NCBI RefSeq assembly: GCF_000154725.1
Contig: NZ_DS544873.1
Span: 3,299,397-3,363,396 of the forward strand
Length of the DNA: 64,000 nucleotides
Reading direction: 5' to 3'
From: Kordia algicida OT-1
Lineage (GTDB): Bacteria; Bacteroidota; Bacteroidia; Flavobacteriales; Flavobacteriaceae
The position numbers were made by a program, and so were the translations under genes. Shown in pieces: positions 17,156-26,741 of this stretch. Each line of letters begins with the position of its first letter. Position 1 is the stretch's first letter. The notes beneath the pieces were generated by a model. The model searched no databases. It was not told the DNA's origin and saw only the letters and a program-made list of their open reading frames with translations.

Positions 17156-20002
17156 TTATTGATTGATAATCCAAGAGATATAGTATTGAGAACCAATAGT
17201 ACCAACTCCAGGCGCACTTACATATTCATGTCCTAAGATGTTTGCTGCACCAAGTTTGAATGTTGATTTTTTGTAACGGTAGTTTACTTGCATATCAACT
17301 AATGAACGTGCAGTAACCATTCCATCAGCAAAAGTAGATTCCCAAAGGAAAGCATCATTCCATCTGTAATTGATGTTGAATCCGAAGTTATTGAAAAGGT
17401 TTTGGTTTCCAAAAGAAGCTTTTACTTTGTGCTCTGGCGTATTGAAATTTGTTTCAAAATCAGGATCGCTCGCTTGATCGAAATCAAGTTTTGCATAGGT
17501 ATAGTTAATTCCGAAGTCAAAGTCTCCAAATACTTTTGTATTTACACCAATCGCTGCTCCGTAAGAGCTAATATCAGCATTTGAGTTAGAATATAACTGG
17601 AATGGTGTAAAATCGCCATTTGAAGCTGCAATTAACGCATTTGGCGTTGGCGCTCCACCTACAGGAGTTAAGTCTGTAATGTCTGATAAATCTACATTAC
17701 CATAGTTTGGTACAATTACCGTTCTGTTTGCAATAAAATCTTTGTATTGATTGTAGTATGCACTTACATCTACTGAAATGTTATCAAATACAATTCCACG
17801 ATATCCTACTTCAAAAGCAGATACTTGTTCTGGCTTTACAAATTCTACATTTGCTTTTTCTAGTAAGGCTGGATTTGGTGCTCCTGCTGCTGCACTTGCT
17901 CCAAATGCTTGGAAAGATGATAATGTATATGAGTTATTGTATGCGTCATTTCCTGAAAGTGTTACCGTTCTATCCAATCCGAATGCTTCTAATCCTGCTG
18001 GGAAGTTGTTTGTAATTGGTCTTGTTGTGTAACGATCTAAGTTGTCTGGAGCCGATCCTACTAAGATTGCATTTCCAACATCTAAACCAATGTATTGATC
18101 TTGTGTTGTTGGATTACGGAAACCAGTTTGGAAAGAAGCTCTAAAGTTGTGTTTTTTGTCTTCGTCTGGAGAGAATACAAGTGAGATTCTTGGTGATACG
18201 TTTCCGTCAAAGTTTTGGGCTTTGTCATAACGAATAGAACCTGTGAACTTCATTTTGTCTTCCATAAACTTCTTTTGTACTTGTACATACGCACCATATT
18301 CATCATATCTAATTGGTCCATCGTAATCTGTGAAGATAGTTCCTTCAGAGTTTAATACGTATTCGCGGTACGATCCACCAACTTGAATGTCTGCAAAGTC
18401 AATTAAATGTGAGAAGTTATAGTTTACATCAGAATGATATAGTTTTGTATTGTCAATAAATCTTGCTCCTGTGAGTAAGTCCCCATCAGCTGTTACTGAG
18501 TTTAAAGCACTTCTAAAAGTAGGTGTTCCTGGCTCTAAACGACCTGTATCTGCCAATCCTCTAGCAAAAGCGTGTGCCACTGCTGGATCGCCAGGCGTTA
18601 CTCCTGGAATTGCTCCTGTGATTGCTCCTAAATATCCTGTCGCGTATTCAGTAAACCATTGCTGATCTGATTTCCATCTTCTGTTTACATTGATCGCTGC
18701 AAAACGTGTATCGTATGAGTTTCCTGCTTTTTCAGCAGTTACGTAACCTCTAATAAAGAAGTTGTCATTACGAATTTCTAATTTGTGTTGCTGCATGAAG
18801 AAGTCTTTGATAGAATATCTATTAGCTCCTTGATAGATGGTGTTACCTCTACCTATTTTTGAGTTCCAAATTACTGTAAAGTCATTTGCCCAAGGCTTGT
18901 AATGCATAGCTAGGTCTGCTTTTACACTTTGTGCATCATAATCCATTAAGTCACGTTCTTCATATCCTGTTCTAGATACTGCAGATGAACCAAATGTTCC
19001 TGCTGGTGCTCCTGCTAAGGCATCAAAGTTTAGCGTTGTAGAAACTTCATCACCATAAATATTTAATCCGTTGTAGTTAGGATCTGTTTGTCTGTTTCCC
19101 GCAATAGCATCACCTGTAGAGGCATCGTAGTTTGTATAATCGGTCGCAAACCACTCAGTACCATTTAAAACAGAGAATGAAGCTTTTACAGCTAGTTTGT
19201 CACTAAATGCATGTGCACCTCTTAATCCGAAATCAACAAAACTATTGCTGCCTGCATTGTCAGAAGATGTCATTCCTGTTTTTGCATAGAAGCTTAATCC
19301 TTGATGTTTGTAAGGATCTTTACTTCGCATGAACATGATACCATTAAAAGCATTTGCACCATATAATGCAGAAGATGCTCCTGGTAATAATTCTACCGTA
19401 GCTACATCTAATTCAGACATTCCTAATAAGTTTCCTAAGGCGAAGTTCAATGCTGGCGAGGAGTTGTCCATTCCATCTACTAATTGCATGAATCGAGTAT
19501 TCGCAAATGTGGCAAAACCTCTTGTGTTTACCGATTTAAATGTTAAACTGTTTGTATTGACATCCACACCTTTAAGATTTTCTAGGGCATCATAATACGT
19601 TGGTGCCGAAGCATTTTTAATGGCTCTTGCGTCCATTCGTTCTACCGTTACAGGAGATTCGCGTATTCTTTCAGGAGTTCTGGAAGCAGATAGAACAATT
19701 TCATCTAGTTCTGTTCCTTCTTTGATAACGATGGTAACGTCTTGATTGTTTCTGGTAATTTCAACGGTGGCAGTGTCATATCCAATGCTACTAGCTTGAA
19801 TTTTGAAAGGCGGATTTTGCGATACCGTCAGTTTGAATTTCCCATCGAAGTCTGTAGTTGTTCCCATAGATGATCCTACAACTATTAAGTTTACGCCTGG
19901 GATTGGCACATTGTTGCCATCAACAACTTTTCCACTAACATTGGTTTGTGCAGATAAACCTGCACAAACCAACATAGCTAAAATTGATAGATATGCTCTC
20001 AT
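17156..20002 (-). CDS. TonB-dependent outer membrane receptor
   Basis: 948 residues from the start MRAYLSILAML; the longer frame to 20041 adds an unlikely N-terminus before the signal peptide (cleavage near GLSAQ). After the signal comes a carboxypeptidase-regulatory-like domain (NVSGKVVDGNNVPIPGVNLIV), then a plug domain (about 115-230; LDEIVLSASRTPERI, LLPGASSALYGANAFNGI) and a 22-strand-type barrel ending YYISWIINQ. No SusD-type lipoprotein follows, so a role in siderophore, vitamin or peptide uptake is more likely than polysaccharide uptake. The substrate is unknown. Single-gene unit with a strong terminator. Confidence 0.9.
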   Translation of the reverse strand: MRAYLSILAMLVCAGLSAQTNVSGKVVDGNNVPIPGVNLIVVGSSMGTTTDFDGKFKLTVSQNPPFKIQASSIGYDTATVEITRNNQDVTIVIKEGTELDEIVLSASRTPERIRESPVTVERMDARAIKNASAPTYYDALENLKGVDVNTNSLTFKSVNTRGFATFANTRFMQLVDGMDNSSPALNFALGNLLGMSELDVATVELLPGASSALYGANAFNGIMFMRSKDPYKHQGLSFYAKTGMTSSDNAGSNSFVDFGLRGAHAFSDKLAVKASFSVLNGTEWFATDYTNYDASTGDAIAGNRQTDPNYNGLNIYGDEVSTTLNFDALAGAPAGTFGSSAVSRTGYEERDLMDYDAQSVKADLAMHYKPWANDFTVIWNSKIGRGNTIYQGANRYSIKDFFMQQHKLEIRNDNFFIRGYVTAEKAGNSYDTRFAAINVNRRWKSDQQWFTEYATGYLGAITGAIPGVTPGDPAVAHAFARGLADTGRLEPGTPTFRSALNSVTADGDLLTGARFIDNTKLYHSDVNYNFSHLIDFADIQVGGSYREYVLNSEGTIFTDYDGPIRYDEYGAYVQVQKKFMEDKMKFTGSIRYDKAQNFDGNVSPRISLVFSPDEDKKHNFRASFQTGFRNPTTQDQYIGLDVGNAILVGSAPDNLDRYTTRPITNNFPAGLEAFGLDRTVTLSGNDAYNNSYTLSSFQAFGASAAAGAPNPALLEKANVEFVKPEQVSAFEVGYRGIVFDNISVDVSAYYNQYKDFIANRTVIVPNYGNVDLSDITDLTPVGGAPTPNALIAASNGDFTPFQLYSNSNADISSYGAAIGVNTKVFGDFDFGINYTYAKLDFDQASDPDFETNFNTPEHKVKASFGNQNLFNNFGFNINYRWNDAFLWESTFADGMVTARSLVDMQVNYRYKKSTFKLGAANILGHEYVSAPGVGTIGSQYYISWIINQ

Positions 20003-20082
20003 AAGTCTTTTTGGTTTAGTTATTATGAGAACAATATACACTTTTTTACGATATCTGTAAAAAAAGCGTTAATATTTTAAAG

Positions 20083-21930
20083 TTATTCTACTGTTACCGA
20101 TTTTGCCAAGTTTCTAGGCTGATCTACATTACAATCGCGCATTACTGCAATATAATATGACAATAATTGTAGCGGAATTGTTGTTAATAAAGGAGTTAGC
20201 AACTCTAATGTCTCAGGAATTTCAATTACGTAATCAGCAATTTTCTTGATGGTTTTGTCACCTTGCATTACAACTGCAATGATTTTTCCTTTTCGAGATT
20301 TTATTTCTTGAATGTTACTTACCACTTTATCGTAGTGTCCTTTACGCGTTGCAATAACAACTACTGGCATTTGCTCATCGATTAATGCAATTGGTCCATG
20401 CTTCATTTCTGCTGCTGGATATCCTTCTGCATGAATGTATGAAATCTCTTTCAGCTTTAATGCACCTTCTAACGCTACTGGGAAGTTGTAACCACGACCT
20501 AAGTATAGGAAGTTTGTTGCATCTTTGTAAATGTTAGAGATTGTTTTTACGTGATTATCAGATTTTAATGTTTTTTCAACTTTTGCAGGAATTGCATCCA
20601 TTTCTGATAAGTATGTATGGAACTCTGATGTAGATACAGTTCCTTTTTTCTGTGCTAATTTCAAAGCGATTAAGGTTAACACCGTGATTTGTGTTGTAAA
20701 TGCTTTGGTAGAAGCAACTCCGATTTCTGGACCAGCATGCGTATACGCTCCAGCATCGGTTTCTCTCGAAATAGAAGATCCTACTACATTACAAACACCA
20801 AATACAAAAGCACCTTTGCTTTTAGCCAATTTGATTGCCGCTAAAGTATCTGCCGTTTCTCCCGATTGAGAAATTGCAATGACTACATCATTTTCCGTGA
20901 TAACAGGATTTCTGTATCTGAATTCAGAAGCATATTCAACCTCAACAGGAATTCTTGTTAGGTTTTCAAATACGTATTCTGCCACCAAACCTGCGTGCCA
21001 TGATGTACCACAAGCTACTATAAGAATTCTGTTTGCGTTTAAGAATTTTTCAATATTATCATCAACACCAGCCATTCTAATGATGCCTTCATTAGATAAC
21101 ATTCTTCCTCTGAACGTGTCCAAAATTGCTCTTGGCTGTTCGTATATTTCTTTCAACATAAAGTGGTCGTAACCACCTTTTTCAATCTGCTCAAGGTTTA
21201 ATTGTAATTCTTGCACGTACGGATCAACTAAAGAGTCGTCTTTTATTTTACGAACTTTAACTTTTTTACCTCTGCGTACAATTGCCATTTCTTCATCTTC
21301 CAAGTAAATAGCATTGTTTGTGTATTCTATAAAAGGAGACGCATCAGAAGCAATAAAAAATTCTTCTTCACCCACACCAATTACAAGCGGACTTCCTAAA
21401 CGCGCCACTACAATTTCGTCGGGTTTGTTTTTATCAAACACAGCAATTGCGTAAGCTCCAACAACTTGATTTAAAGCAATCTGAACTGCTTTTCCAAGTT
21501 TTACATCTTCGTTTTTCTTTACGTCTTCAATCAAGTTTACCAATACTTCCGTATCAGTATCTGAATGAAATGTATAACCTCTATTGATTAATTCTAGCTT
21601 TAATGGCTCATAATTTTCAATGATTCCGTTGTGAATGATTACCAATTCACCTGAATTTGAGTAATGAGGGTGTGAGTTTACGTCATTCGGCTCTCCGTGA
21701 GTTGCCCAACGCGTGTGACCAATTGCTAAAGATCCGTCAATTGTGATTTCGTCTTTGACACGATTTTCTAAATCGACAACCTTTCCTTTTGTTTTGGATA
21801 GTTTGATGTTTTTACCATCGTATATAGCAACACCTGCACTATCATATCCTCTGTACTCAAGTCTTTTTAAACCTTTTAGCACCACAGGATATGCTTCTCT
21901 GTGACCTATATAACCTACGATTCCGCACAT
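20083..21930 (-). CDS. glmS: Glutamine-fructose-6-phosphate aminotransferase GlmS
   Basis: 615 residues. Makes glucosamine-6-phosphate from fructose-6-phosphate and glutamine, the first step towards UDP-GlcNAc. The N-terminal nucleophile cysteine is in MCGIVGYIG; GHTRWATHG and HNGIIENY follow. Two SIS domains (about 290-420 and 460-600) contain ACGTSWHAG and SQSGETADT, and the C-terminus ends PRNLAKSVTVE. No glmS ribozyme is expected or seen in the 21-base gap to the upstream gene. Third gene of the GT5-like/DUF4270/glmS operon. Confidence 0.97.
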   Translation of the reverse strand: MCGIVGYIGHREAYPVVLKGLKRLEYRGYDSAGVAIYDGKNIKLSKTKGKVVDLENRVKDEITIDGSLAIGHTRWATHGEPNDVNSHPHYSNSGELVIIHNGIIENYEPLKLELINRGYTFHSDTDTEVLVNLIEDVKKNEDVKLGKAVQIALNQVVGAYAIAVFDKNKPDEIVVARLGSPLVIGVGEEEFFIASDASPFIEYTNNAIYLEDEEMAIVRRGKKVKVRKIKDDSLVDPYVQELQLNLEQIEKGGYDHFMLKEIYEQPRAILDTFRGRMLSNEGIIRMAGVDDNIEKFLNANRILIVACGTSWHAGLVAEYVFENLTRIPVEVEYASEFRYRNPVITENDVVIAISQSGETADTLAAIKLAKSKGAFVFGVCNVVGSSISRETDAGAYTHAGPEIGVASTKAFTTQITVLTLIALKLAQKKGTVSTSEFHTYLSEMDAIPAKVEKTLKSDNHVKTISNIYKDATNFLYLGRGYNFPVALEGALKLKEISYIHAEGYPAAEMKHGPIALIDEQMPVVVIATRKGHYDKVVSNIQEIKSRKGKIIAVVMQGDKTIKKIADYVIEIPETLELLTPLLTTIPLQLLSYYIAVMRDCNVDQPRNLAKSVTVE

Positions 21931-21951
21931 AATTTTTTCTTAATTGTTATA

Positions 21952-23586
21952 TTAATTACTTTCTGGGATTGAATAAAATATTTCCAACTTTAACCTTTTG
22001 TCTTCAGGTGAGGCTGGAGTACTTCCGTGCAGTACGGTTCCAAACGGATTCATATTGGAAACAGTGGGAACAAACTCCTTTTCTGAAGTTCCTGTTTGTA
22101 ATTGTCCGCTGGTTACAACACGTATGTCGGAAGAAGCTACTAATCCAAGTGTAACATTGGTTGAATCTTTACGTATAACGTTATTGATATGTTCTGTTAA
22201 TCTAATTTTATATCGCAACGGCTTATCGTCTTCATCCAATTCTAAAATTCCTCCATGAACAGCTTTTGATAAGCTTGGCGATGATGAATTTACAGTTTGA
22301 TCGACAATATAATCTTCCAAAGGTGTATTGTCTCTCATATTGTATAGATAGATACGTTGTGGATCTTCTGCTGCATCAACCTGAATATCATTATTTACAT
22401 AAAATACCAAGTTGGCATCGTTGATAATCCATCCGTTTTCTCTTATTTCTTCTAATTGATCTGCAACACCATTGTTGTCTGTGTCAGGTCCGAAAAGTTC
22501 AATGATTGACATAGCACCTTCTCCACCTTTTAAGAATAGATTTGTATTGGACGTTACATCTTGATCGAATGATGGAGTAGAAAATGTATTGATAATGTTT
22601 GCTGAAGATAAACTTAAACTGAAAGAAGCTTTTTCAGGCTCTACTTGGTCATCATCAGGATCGGTATTTCCTTGTGTATTTACTTTTTGGTAGATATAGT
22701 TGATTTCAATGTTTGCATTTTGAAAATCTAACAACATTAAAGCTTCTGCATCATCTGCCGTAATGTGCAATCCTCTAAATAAGTCTTCTGCTCTAAATAT
22801 GTTATTGTTAGAAAGTTTAATACTTCCTTCGTTGTCAATAATTCGATCTTGAAAAAACTGCGGATCTAGTTCTACGCGAATTCTTGGTGATAAGGTCTCT
22901 GCAATTACAGGATCTCCATTTTCGTCAAAAACAGTTGCTCCGTTAATGTCTGTTTCAATAACTTCTACCTGATTTTTATTGATTGTAAACGTATCTTCAT
23001 ATAAGGTTTGTCCAACAAAAGTTGAGTAATCTTCATCTGAAAAATATGCTTGTGGATCTCCGTTTTCGTCAATCGCTCTTAAAAAGTATGTAAGCTCTTT
23101 TACACTTAGTGTAAATTCTGCCTCCGTATTTCCGTAGAGAGAATCCACAACTACTTCTGTTTCTCCGTCGTCATTTACAGAACTAGAGCTAAAAAACGGA
23201 ATGTTTAAGTATACTTCTGTTACTGTTTCGTCTTCTTCAAAATCTGTTAAATCCTCATCTTCTTCTGCTTGCGACTTGTCTCCAAACTCAGGATCTTCTG
23301 TTCCTGAAATTAAGCTCGCTTGTACCGTAAGACTTGCAAATGTTGTTCCGTACACAGGATCAACATTTTTTCCAAGTTGATATACTGGCAATCCATTTGT
23401 TTGCACAGGATTTAATCGTTGGTTGTATGCAACAATTTCTGTATCTGCAAACAAGTTTGTTGTAAAATTATTGTTTTCAATAATTTCATCTCCAACCGTA
23501 CTAAATTCATCATCACAAGCAACAAAGCCTACTGCTACTAAAAGCACTACTAAGCCACCTGTGAGTGTCTTTCTAAATGTGTTCAT
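21952..23586 (-). CDS. DUF4270 lipoprotein
   Basis: 544 residues. A lipoprotein signal (lipobox VGFVAC, cysteine near residue 24) and a long, acidic, beta-rich body as in DUF4270 proteins of Flavobacteria, with LASLTVQAS-type strands and VNSSSPSLSKAVHGGIL near the C-terminus. The function of DUF4270 is not known; its regular position beside glmS suggests a surface role linked to envelope sugars, which is inference. It sits 18 bases after the GT5-like gene and 21 before glmS, so the three are one operon. Confidence 0.85.
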   Translation of the reverse strand: MNTFRKTLTGGLVVLLVAVGFVACDDEFSTVGDEIIENNNFTTNLFADTEIVAYNQRLNPVQTNGLPVYQLGKNVDPVYGTTFASLTVQASLISGTEDPEFGDKSQAEEDEDLTDFEEDETVTEVYLNIPFFSSSSVNDDGETEVVVDSLYGNTEAEFTLSVKELTYFLRAIDENGDPQAYFSDEDYSTFVGQTLYEDTFTINKNQVEVIETDINGATVFDENGDPVIAETLSPRIRVELDPQFFQDRIIDNEGSIKLSNNNIFRAEDLFRGLHITADDAEALMLLDFQNANIEINYIYQKVNTQGNTDPDDDQVEPEKASFSLSLSSANIINTFSTPSFDQDVTSNTNLFLKGGEGAMSIIELFGPDTDNNGVADQLEEIRENGWIINDANLVFYVNNDIQVDAAEDPQRIYLYNMRDNTPLEDYIVDQTVNSSSPSLSKAVHGGILELDEDDKPLRYKIRLTEHINNVIRKDSTNVTLGLVASSDIRVVTSGQLQTGTSEKEFVPTVSNMNPFGTVLHGSTPASPEDKRLKLEIFYSIPESN

Positions 23587-23604
23587 AAGTGTAATCTGTT
23601 AACC

Positions 23605-24414
23605 TTAATTTAAAACTTTTGTATTGTAAAAATCTGTGTATGCATCAGCAAATTCCTCTCTGTTTTTATATTCAAGAACAGGTTTTTCAAGACCGGTGAG
23701 ATATTCTTGAACATCAGCAGGTATTTCCTCAGATGCAATTACCACGGCATCCGAATGATCCACAGCAACTTTTAGAAGGTTAGAGTAGTTTGGTTCAGCT
23801 AGTATTTCTACGTTGCCTTCCCCAATATTGTCAAATTTAATTTTGTTTAGCATTTCTTTATCTAAAGTTCCATCAAATTCTTGCTTATATACAGAAGTAA
23901 CAATTTTGCTATCTGTAAACAATGGTTCGTCTTTGTAATATTTGCGTAAGTATAAAGGCAGTAAAGAAGCCATCCAACCATGAACGTGAATGATGTCTGG
24001 TGCCCAATTTAATTTTTTAACAGTTTCAATCACACCTTTAGCAAAGAAAATAGCGCGCTCGTCATTATCTGGAAATAAATTACCTTCTTCATCTGTAAAC
24101 GTAGCTTTACGTTTAAAATATTCTTCATTATCAATAAAGTATACCTGTATTCTTTCTTTTGGTATAGAAGCTACCTTGATAATTAATGGCATATCCATGT
24201 CATTGATTACTAAGTTCATCCCCGACAAACGAATTACTTCGTGCAATTGATGTCTTCGCTCATTGATGTTTCCAAAACGTGGCATAAATATCCTAATTTG
24301 CCCACCTTTACTATTTACCATTTTCGGTGCTTCAAACGACATTGACGAAATTTCAGTTTCTGGCAAATAAGGTACTACCTCAGATGAAACGTATAAGACT
24401 CTTTTATTATTCAT
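23605..24414 (-). CDS. Half-size glycogen/starch synthase-like protein (GT5 N-domain)
   Basis: 269 residues covering only the N-terminal Rossmann half of glycogen synthase (family GT5, usually about 470-500). VLYVSSEVVPY, RIFMPRFGNINERRHQ and DIIHVHGWMASLLPLYL fit the family. The ADP-glucose-binding motif KTGGL is missing: the segment after the first strand reads LPETEISSMSFEAPKM. The C-terminal nucleotide-binding domain is absent, and the next gene starts after 18 bases, so no broken remainder exists. Catalysis as a glycogen synthase is therefore unlikely. The start is MNNKRVLY because a -7 box lies within the longer frame. Confidence 0.82.
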   Translation of the reverse strand: MNNKRVLYVSSEVVPYLPETEISSMSFEAPKMVNSKGGQIRIFMPRFGNINERRHQLHEVIRLSGMNLVINDMDMPLIIKVASIPKERIQVYFIDNEEYFKRKATFTDEEGNLFPDNDERAIFFAKGVIETVKKLNWAPDIIHVHGWMASLLPLYLRKYYKDEPLFTDSKIVTSVYKQEFDGTLDKEMLNKIKFDNIGEGNVEILAEPNYSNLLKVAVDHSDAVVIASEEIPADVQEYLTGLEKPVLEYKNREEFADAYTDFYNTKVLN

Positions 24415-24451
24415 AAAATACTTTTCCTTTAATAATTCAGCGTAAAACATG

Positions 24452-24459
24452 CAAAATTA
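24452..24459 (-). promoter_or_regulatory. -7 box for the GT5-like/DUF4270/glmS operon
   Basis: TAATTTTG on the minus strand, 37 bases upstream of the start at 24414. It lies back to back with the panC box at 24490, in a 105-base divergent promoter region. Confidence 0.45.
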
Positions 24460-24489
24460 CAAAAATTATGCAGATTAACAGTAATATAT

Positions 24490-24497
24490 TAAGTTTG
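24490..24497 (+). promoter_or_regulatory. -7 promoter box for panC
   Basis: TAAGTTTG fits TAnnTTTG and ends 22 bases before the panC ATG. Confidence 0.5.
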
Positions 24498-24519
24498 CAA
24501 GCTGTTAATTTTTTCTAAA

Positions 24520-25368
24520 ATGACCATATTCTATACTCAAAACAACCTAAAAACCTTCGTTGAAGCCCAAAAATCAGAAGGAAAAACCATCGGGTTTGTT
24601 CCTACAATGGGCGCATTGCACGAAGGACATTTATCGCTTGTAAGAAACGCTATGACTAGCAATGATATTGTATTTGTAAGCGTTTTCGTTAATCCTACTC
24701 AGTTTGATAATGCTACGGATTTGGAGAAATATCCACGCACTTTAGACGCTGATGTAGAATTATTAAAAACTTTAGGAAAAAATATCTTTGTATACGCTCC
24801 AAGTGTGGCAGATATCTATAATTCAGACGTAAATGCAGAGAAATTCAGCTTTGACGGACTAGAATTTGAGATGGAAGGAAAGTTTAGAAAAGGACATTTT
24901 GATGGTGTCGGAACTATCGTAAAACGCCTTTTTGAAATTATAACTCCGCACAATGCTTATTTTGGAGAAAAAGATTTTCAGCAATTAATGATTATTAAAA
25001 AACTAGCCTCTAAATATAAACTCCCTGTTAATGTAATTGGTTGCGAAATTTACAGAGAACCTTCTGGATTAGCCATGAGTTCCCGAAATCAACGCTTGTC
25101 TGAAAACGCAAGAAAAGAAAGTGCGTTTATTTACAAAACACTTTTAGAAGCAAAGAAAAAGTTTGGCACAAAAAGTGCTATGCAAGTAAAGGAATGGGTT
25201 CAGAAACAGTTCAATAAACATCCGTTACTAACATTGGAATACGTGGAAATTGCCAATATTAAAAACTTAAAAACAGTCAAACGAAAATCCAAAAACCAAA
25301 CGTATCGCATTTTTATTGCTGCCTTTATTGAAAACATTCGCTTAATTGATAACATCGCATTGAATTAA
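24520..25368 (+). CDS. panC: Pantothenate synthetase PanC
   Basis: 282 residues. Joins pantoate and beta-alanine using ATP. The HIGH-like motif is in PTMGALHEGHLSLVRNA, with VNPTQFDNATDLEKYPRT, FGEKDFQQLMIIKKLA and the KMSKS-like SSRNQRLS all in place. It is followed by panD, which supplies beta-alanine. Full length. Confidence 0.97.
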   Translation: MTIFYTQNNLKTFVEAQKSEGKTIGFVPTMGALHEGHLSLVRNAMTSNDIVFVSVFVNPTQFDNATDLEKYPRTLDADVELLKTLGKNIFVYAPSVADIYNSDVNAEKFSFDGLEFEMEGKFRKGHFDGVGTIVKRLFEIITPHNAYFGEKDFQQLMIIKKLASKYKLPVNVIGCEIYREPSGLAMSSRNQRLSENARKESAFIYKTLLEAKKKFGTKSAMQVKEWVQKQFNKHPLLTLEYVEIANIKNLKTVKRKSKNQTYRIFIAAFIENIRLIDNIALN

Positions 25369-25383
25369 AAACTTTAAAATTAG

Positions 25384-25391
25384 TAACTTTG
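25384..25391 (+). promoter_or_regulatory. -7 box flush against the panD start
   Basis: TAACTTTG ends four bases before the panD ATG (25396). A start of transcription at the usual distance would fall at or next to the ATG, which suggests a leaderless panD message. Confidence 0.45.
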
Positions 25392-25395
25392 TCCC

Positions 25396-25746
25396 ATGCA
25401 AGTAAACGTAGTAAAATCAAAAATACATAGAGTAAAAGTCACAGGAGCTGATTTAAACTATATTGGAAGTATCACTATTGATGAAGACCTTATGGATGCC
25501 GCCAATATTGTACAAGGAGAACGGGTTCAAATTGTAAACAACAACAATGGAGAACGCCTTGAAACCTACGCAATTCCAGGACCAAGAGGAAGTGGAGAAA
25601 TCACGCTAAACGGCGCAGCTGCTCGTAGAGTTGCCAAAGATGATATCCTTATCTTAATTACATACACATGGATGGATATTGAAGAAGCAAAACAATTTAA
25701 GCCTTCACTTGTATTTCCTAACGAAGCTGATAACACACTTACATAA
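25396..25746 (+). CDS. panD: Aspartate 1-decarboxylase PanD
   Basis: 116 residues. Pyruvoyl enzyme producing beta-alanine from aspartate. The self-cleavage site Gly24-Ser25 is in NYIGSITID, and the downstream [19 protein letters not shown] and NGAAARRV segments match the family. It follows panC by 27 bases, and its stop directly abuts the next gene's start. Confidence 0.97.
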   Translation: MQVNVVKSKIHRVKVTGADLNYIGSITIDEDLMDAANIVQGERVQIVNNNNGERLETYAIPGPRGSGEITLNGAAARRVAKDDILILITYTWMDIEEAKQFKPSLVFPNEADNTLT

Positions 25747-26703
25747 TTGAAAATATCCGTACCTAAAATACTAAAAATTGTACTCCCACTTTTTCTGGGA
25801 GTTTTTTTAGTTTGGTACTCCACATCCATAACACCTATTAGTGAACTTTTAAGTTATTTTCAAAAAGCGAACTACTTTTGGATAACTTTAGGTGTTTTCT
25901 GCGGAATTTTAAGTCACTTATCTAGAGCCTATCGCTGGCAATACATGCTAGAGCCTATGGGTTACAAGCCAAAATATCCCAACAGTGTTATGGCAGTTTT
26001 TATTGCCTATTTAGCAAACTTAGGAATTCCACGTTCTGGAGAAGCTTTGCGCGCGTTGACACTCACCAATTACGAAGGTGTTCCGTTTGAAAAAGGATTT
26101 GGAACCATTGTTGCCGAACGTGTTGCCGATTTAATCGTCATGCTGTTCGTAATAGCAATAACACTATGCATTCAGTTTGATTTTATTTGGGATTTGCTCA
26201 CTAAAAACTTCAATCCCACAAAAATAATAGTACTTCTTGCAGGATTGATAGTTGGTGGAATATTACTTATCATATTTATCAAAAAAGCAAAAAAAGGCAT
26301 CGCGCTGAAAATCAAAAATTTCATTCTTGGCATTTATGAAGGCGCAACGAGCATTTTACGAATGAAAAATAAATGGGGATTTATTTTTCACACACTCTTT
26401 ATATGGAGCATGTACATTTTAATGTTTTACGTTACCATATTTTCGGTAGAAGAATTACACGGACAAGTTCCTGCGGGCGCTATTTTAATCGCTTTCATTG
26501 CAGGAAGCTTCAGTATTGCTGCGACCAATGGCGGTGTCGGACTTTATCCAATTGCTGTTGCAGGTGCTTTTTCACTTTTCAATGTGGCATACAGTCCAAG
26601 TATTGCTTTCGGTTGGATTATGTGGGCATCGCAAACACTAATGATTATGATTTTGGGCGGAATGTCGTTTCTTTATTTACCTATTTTTAATAGCAAAAAA
26701 TAA
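25747..26703 (+). CDS. UPF0104 / lysylphosphatidylglycerol synthase TM-region family protein
   Basis: 318 residues, with about eight hydrophobic segments. Family marks are HLSRAYRWQYMLEPMGYKP, NLGIPRSGEALRALTL and the late SIAATNGGVGLYPIAVAGAF. Related domains act as lipid flippases in MprF proteins; the single-domain form is uncharacterised. The start is a TTG placed directly after the panD stop (no spacer), so translation is probably coupled; no nearer ATG lies before the first membrane segment. Confidence 0.82.
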   Translation: MKISVPKILKIVLPLFLGVFLVWYSTSITPISELLSYFQKANYFWITLGVFCGILSHLSRAYRWQYMLEPMGYKPKYPNSVMAVFIAYLANLGIPRSGEALRALTLTNYEGVPFEKGFGTIVAERVADLIVMLFVIAITLCIQFDFIWDLLTKNFNPTKIIVLLAGLIVGGILLIIFIKKAKKGIALKIKNFILGIYEGATSILRMKNKWGFIFHTLFIWSMYILMFYVTIFSVEELHGQVPAGAILIAFIAGSFSIAATNGGVGLYPIAVAGAFSLFNVAYSPSIAFGWIMWASQTLMIMILGGMSFLYLPIFNSKK

Positions 26704-26741
26704 TCTTTAACTTGCTACTTCTAAACCAACCTATCTACATC

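Noticed and set aside
17156-20002. SusC-type polysaccharide receptor
   Set aside because: No SusD-like lipoprotein or carbohydrate-active enzymes are adjacent, so only a general TonB receptor is claimed.
23605-24414. Frameshift or truncation as the cause of the short GT5-like protein
   Set aside because: DUF4270 starts 18 bases after its stop with no C-terminal GT remnant in any frame, so the short form is intact.
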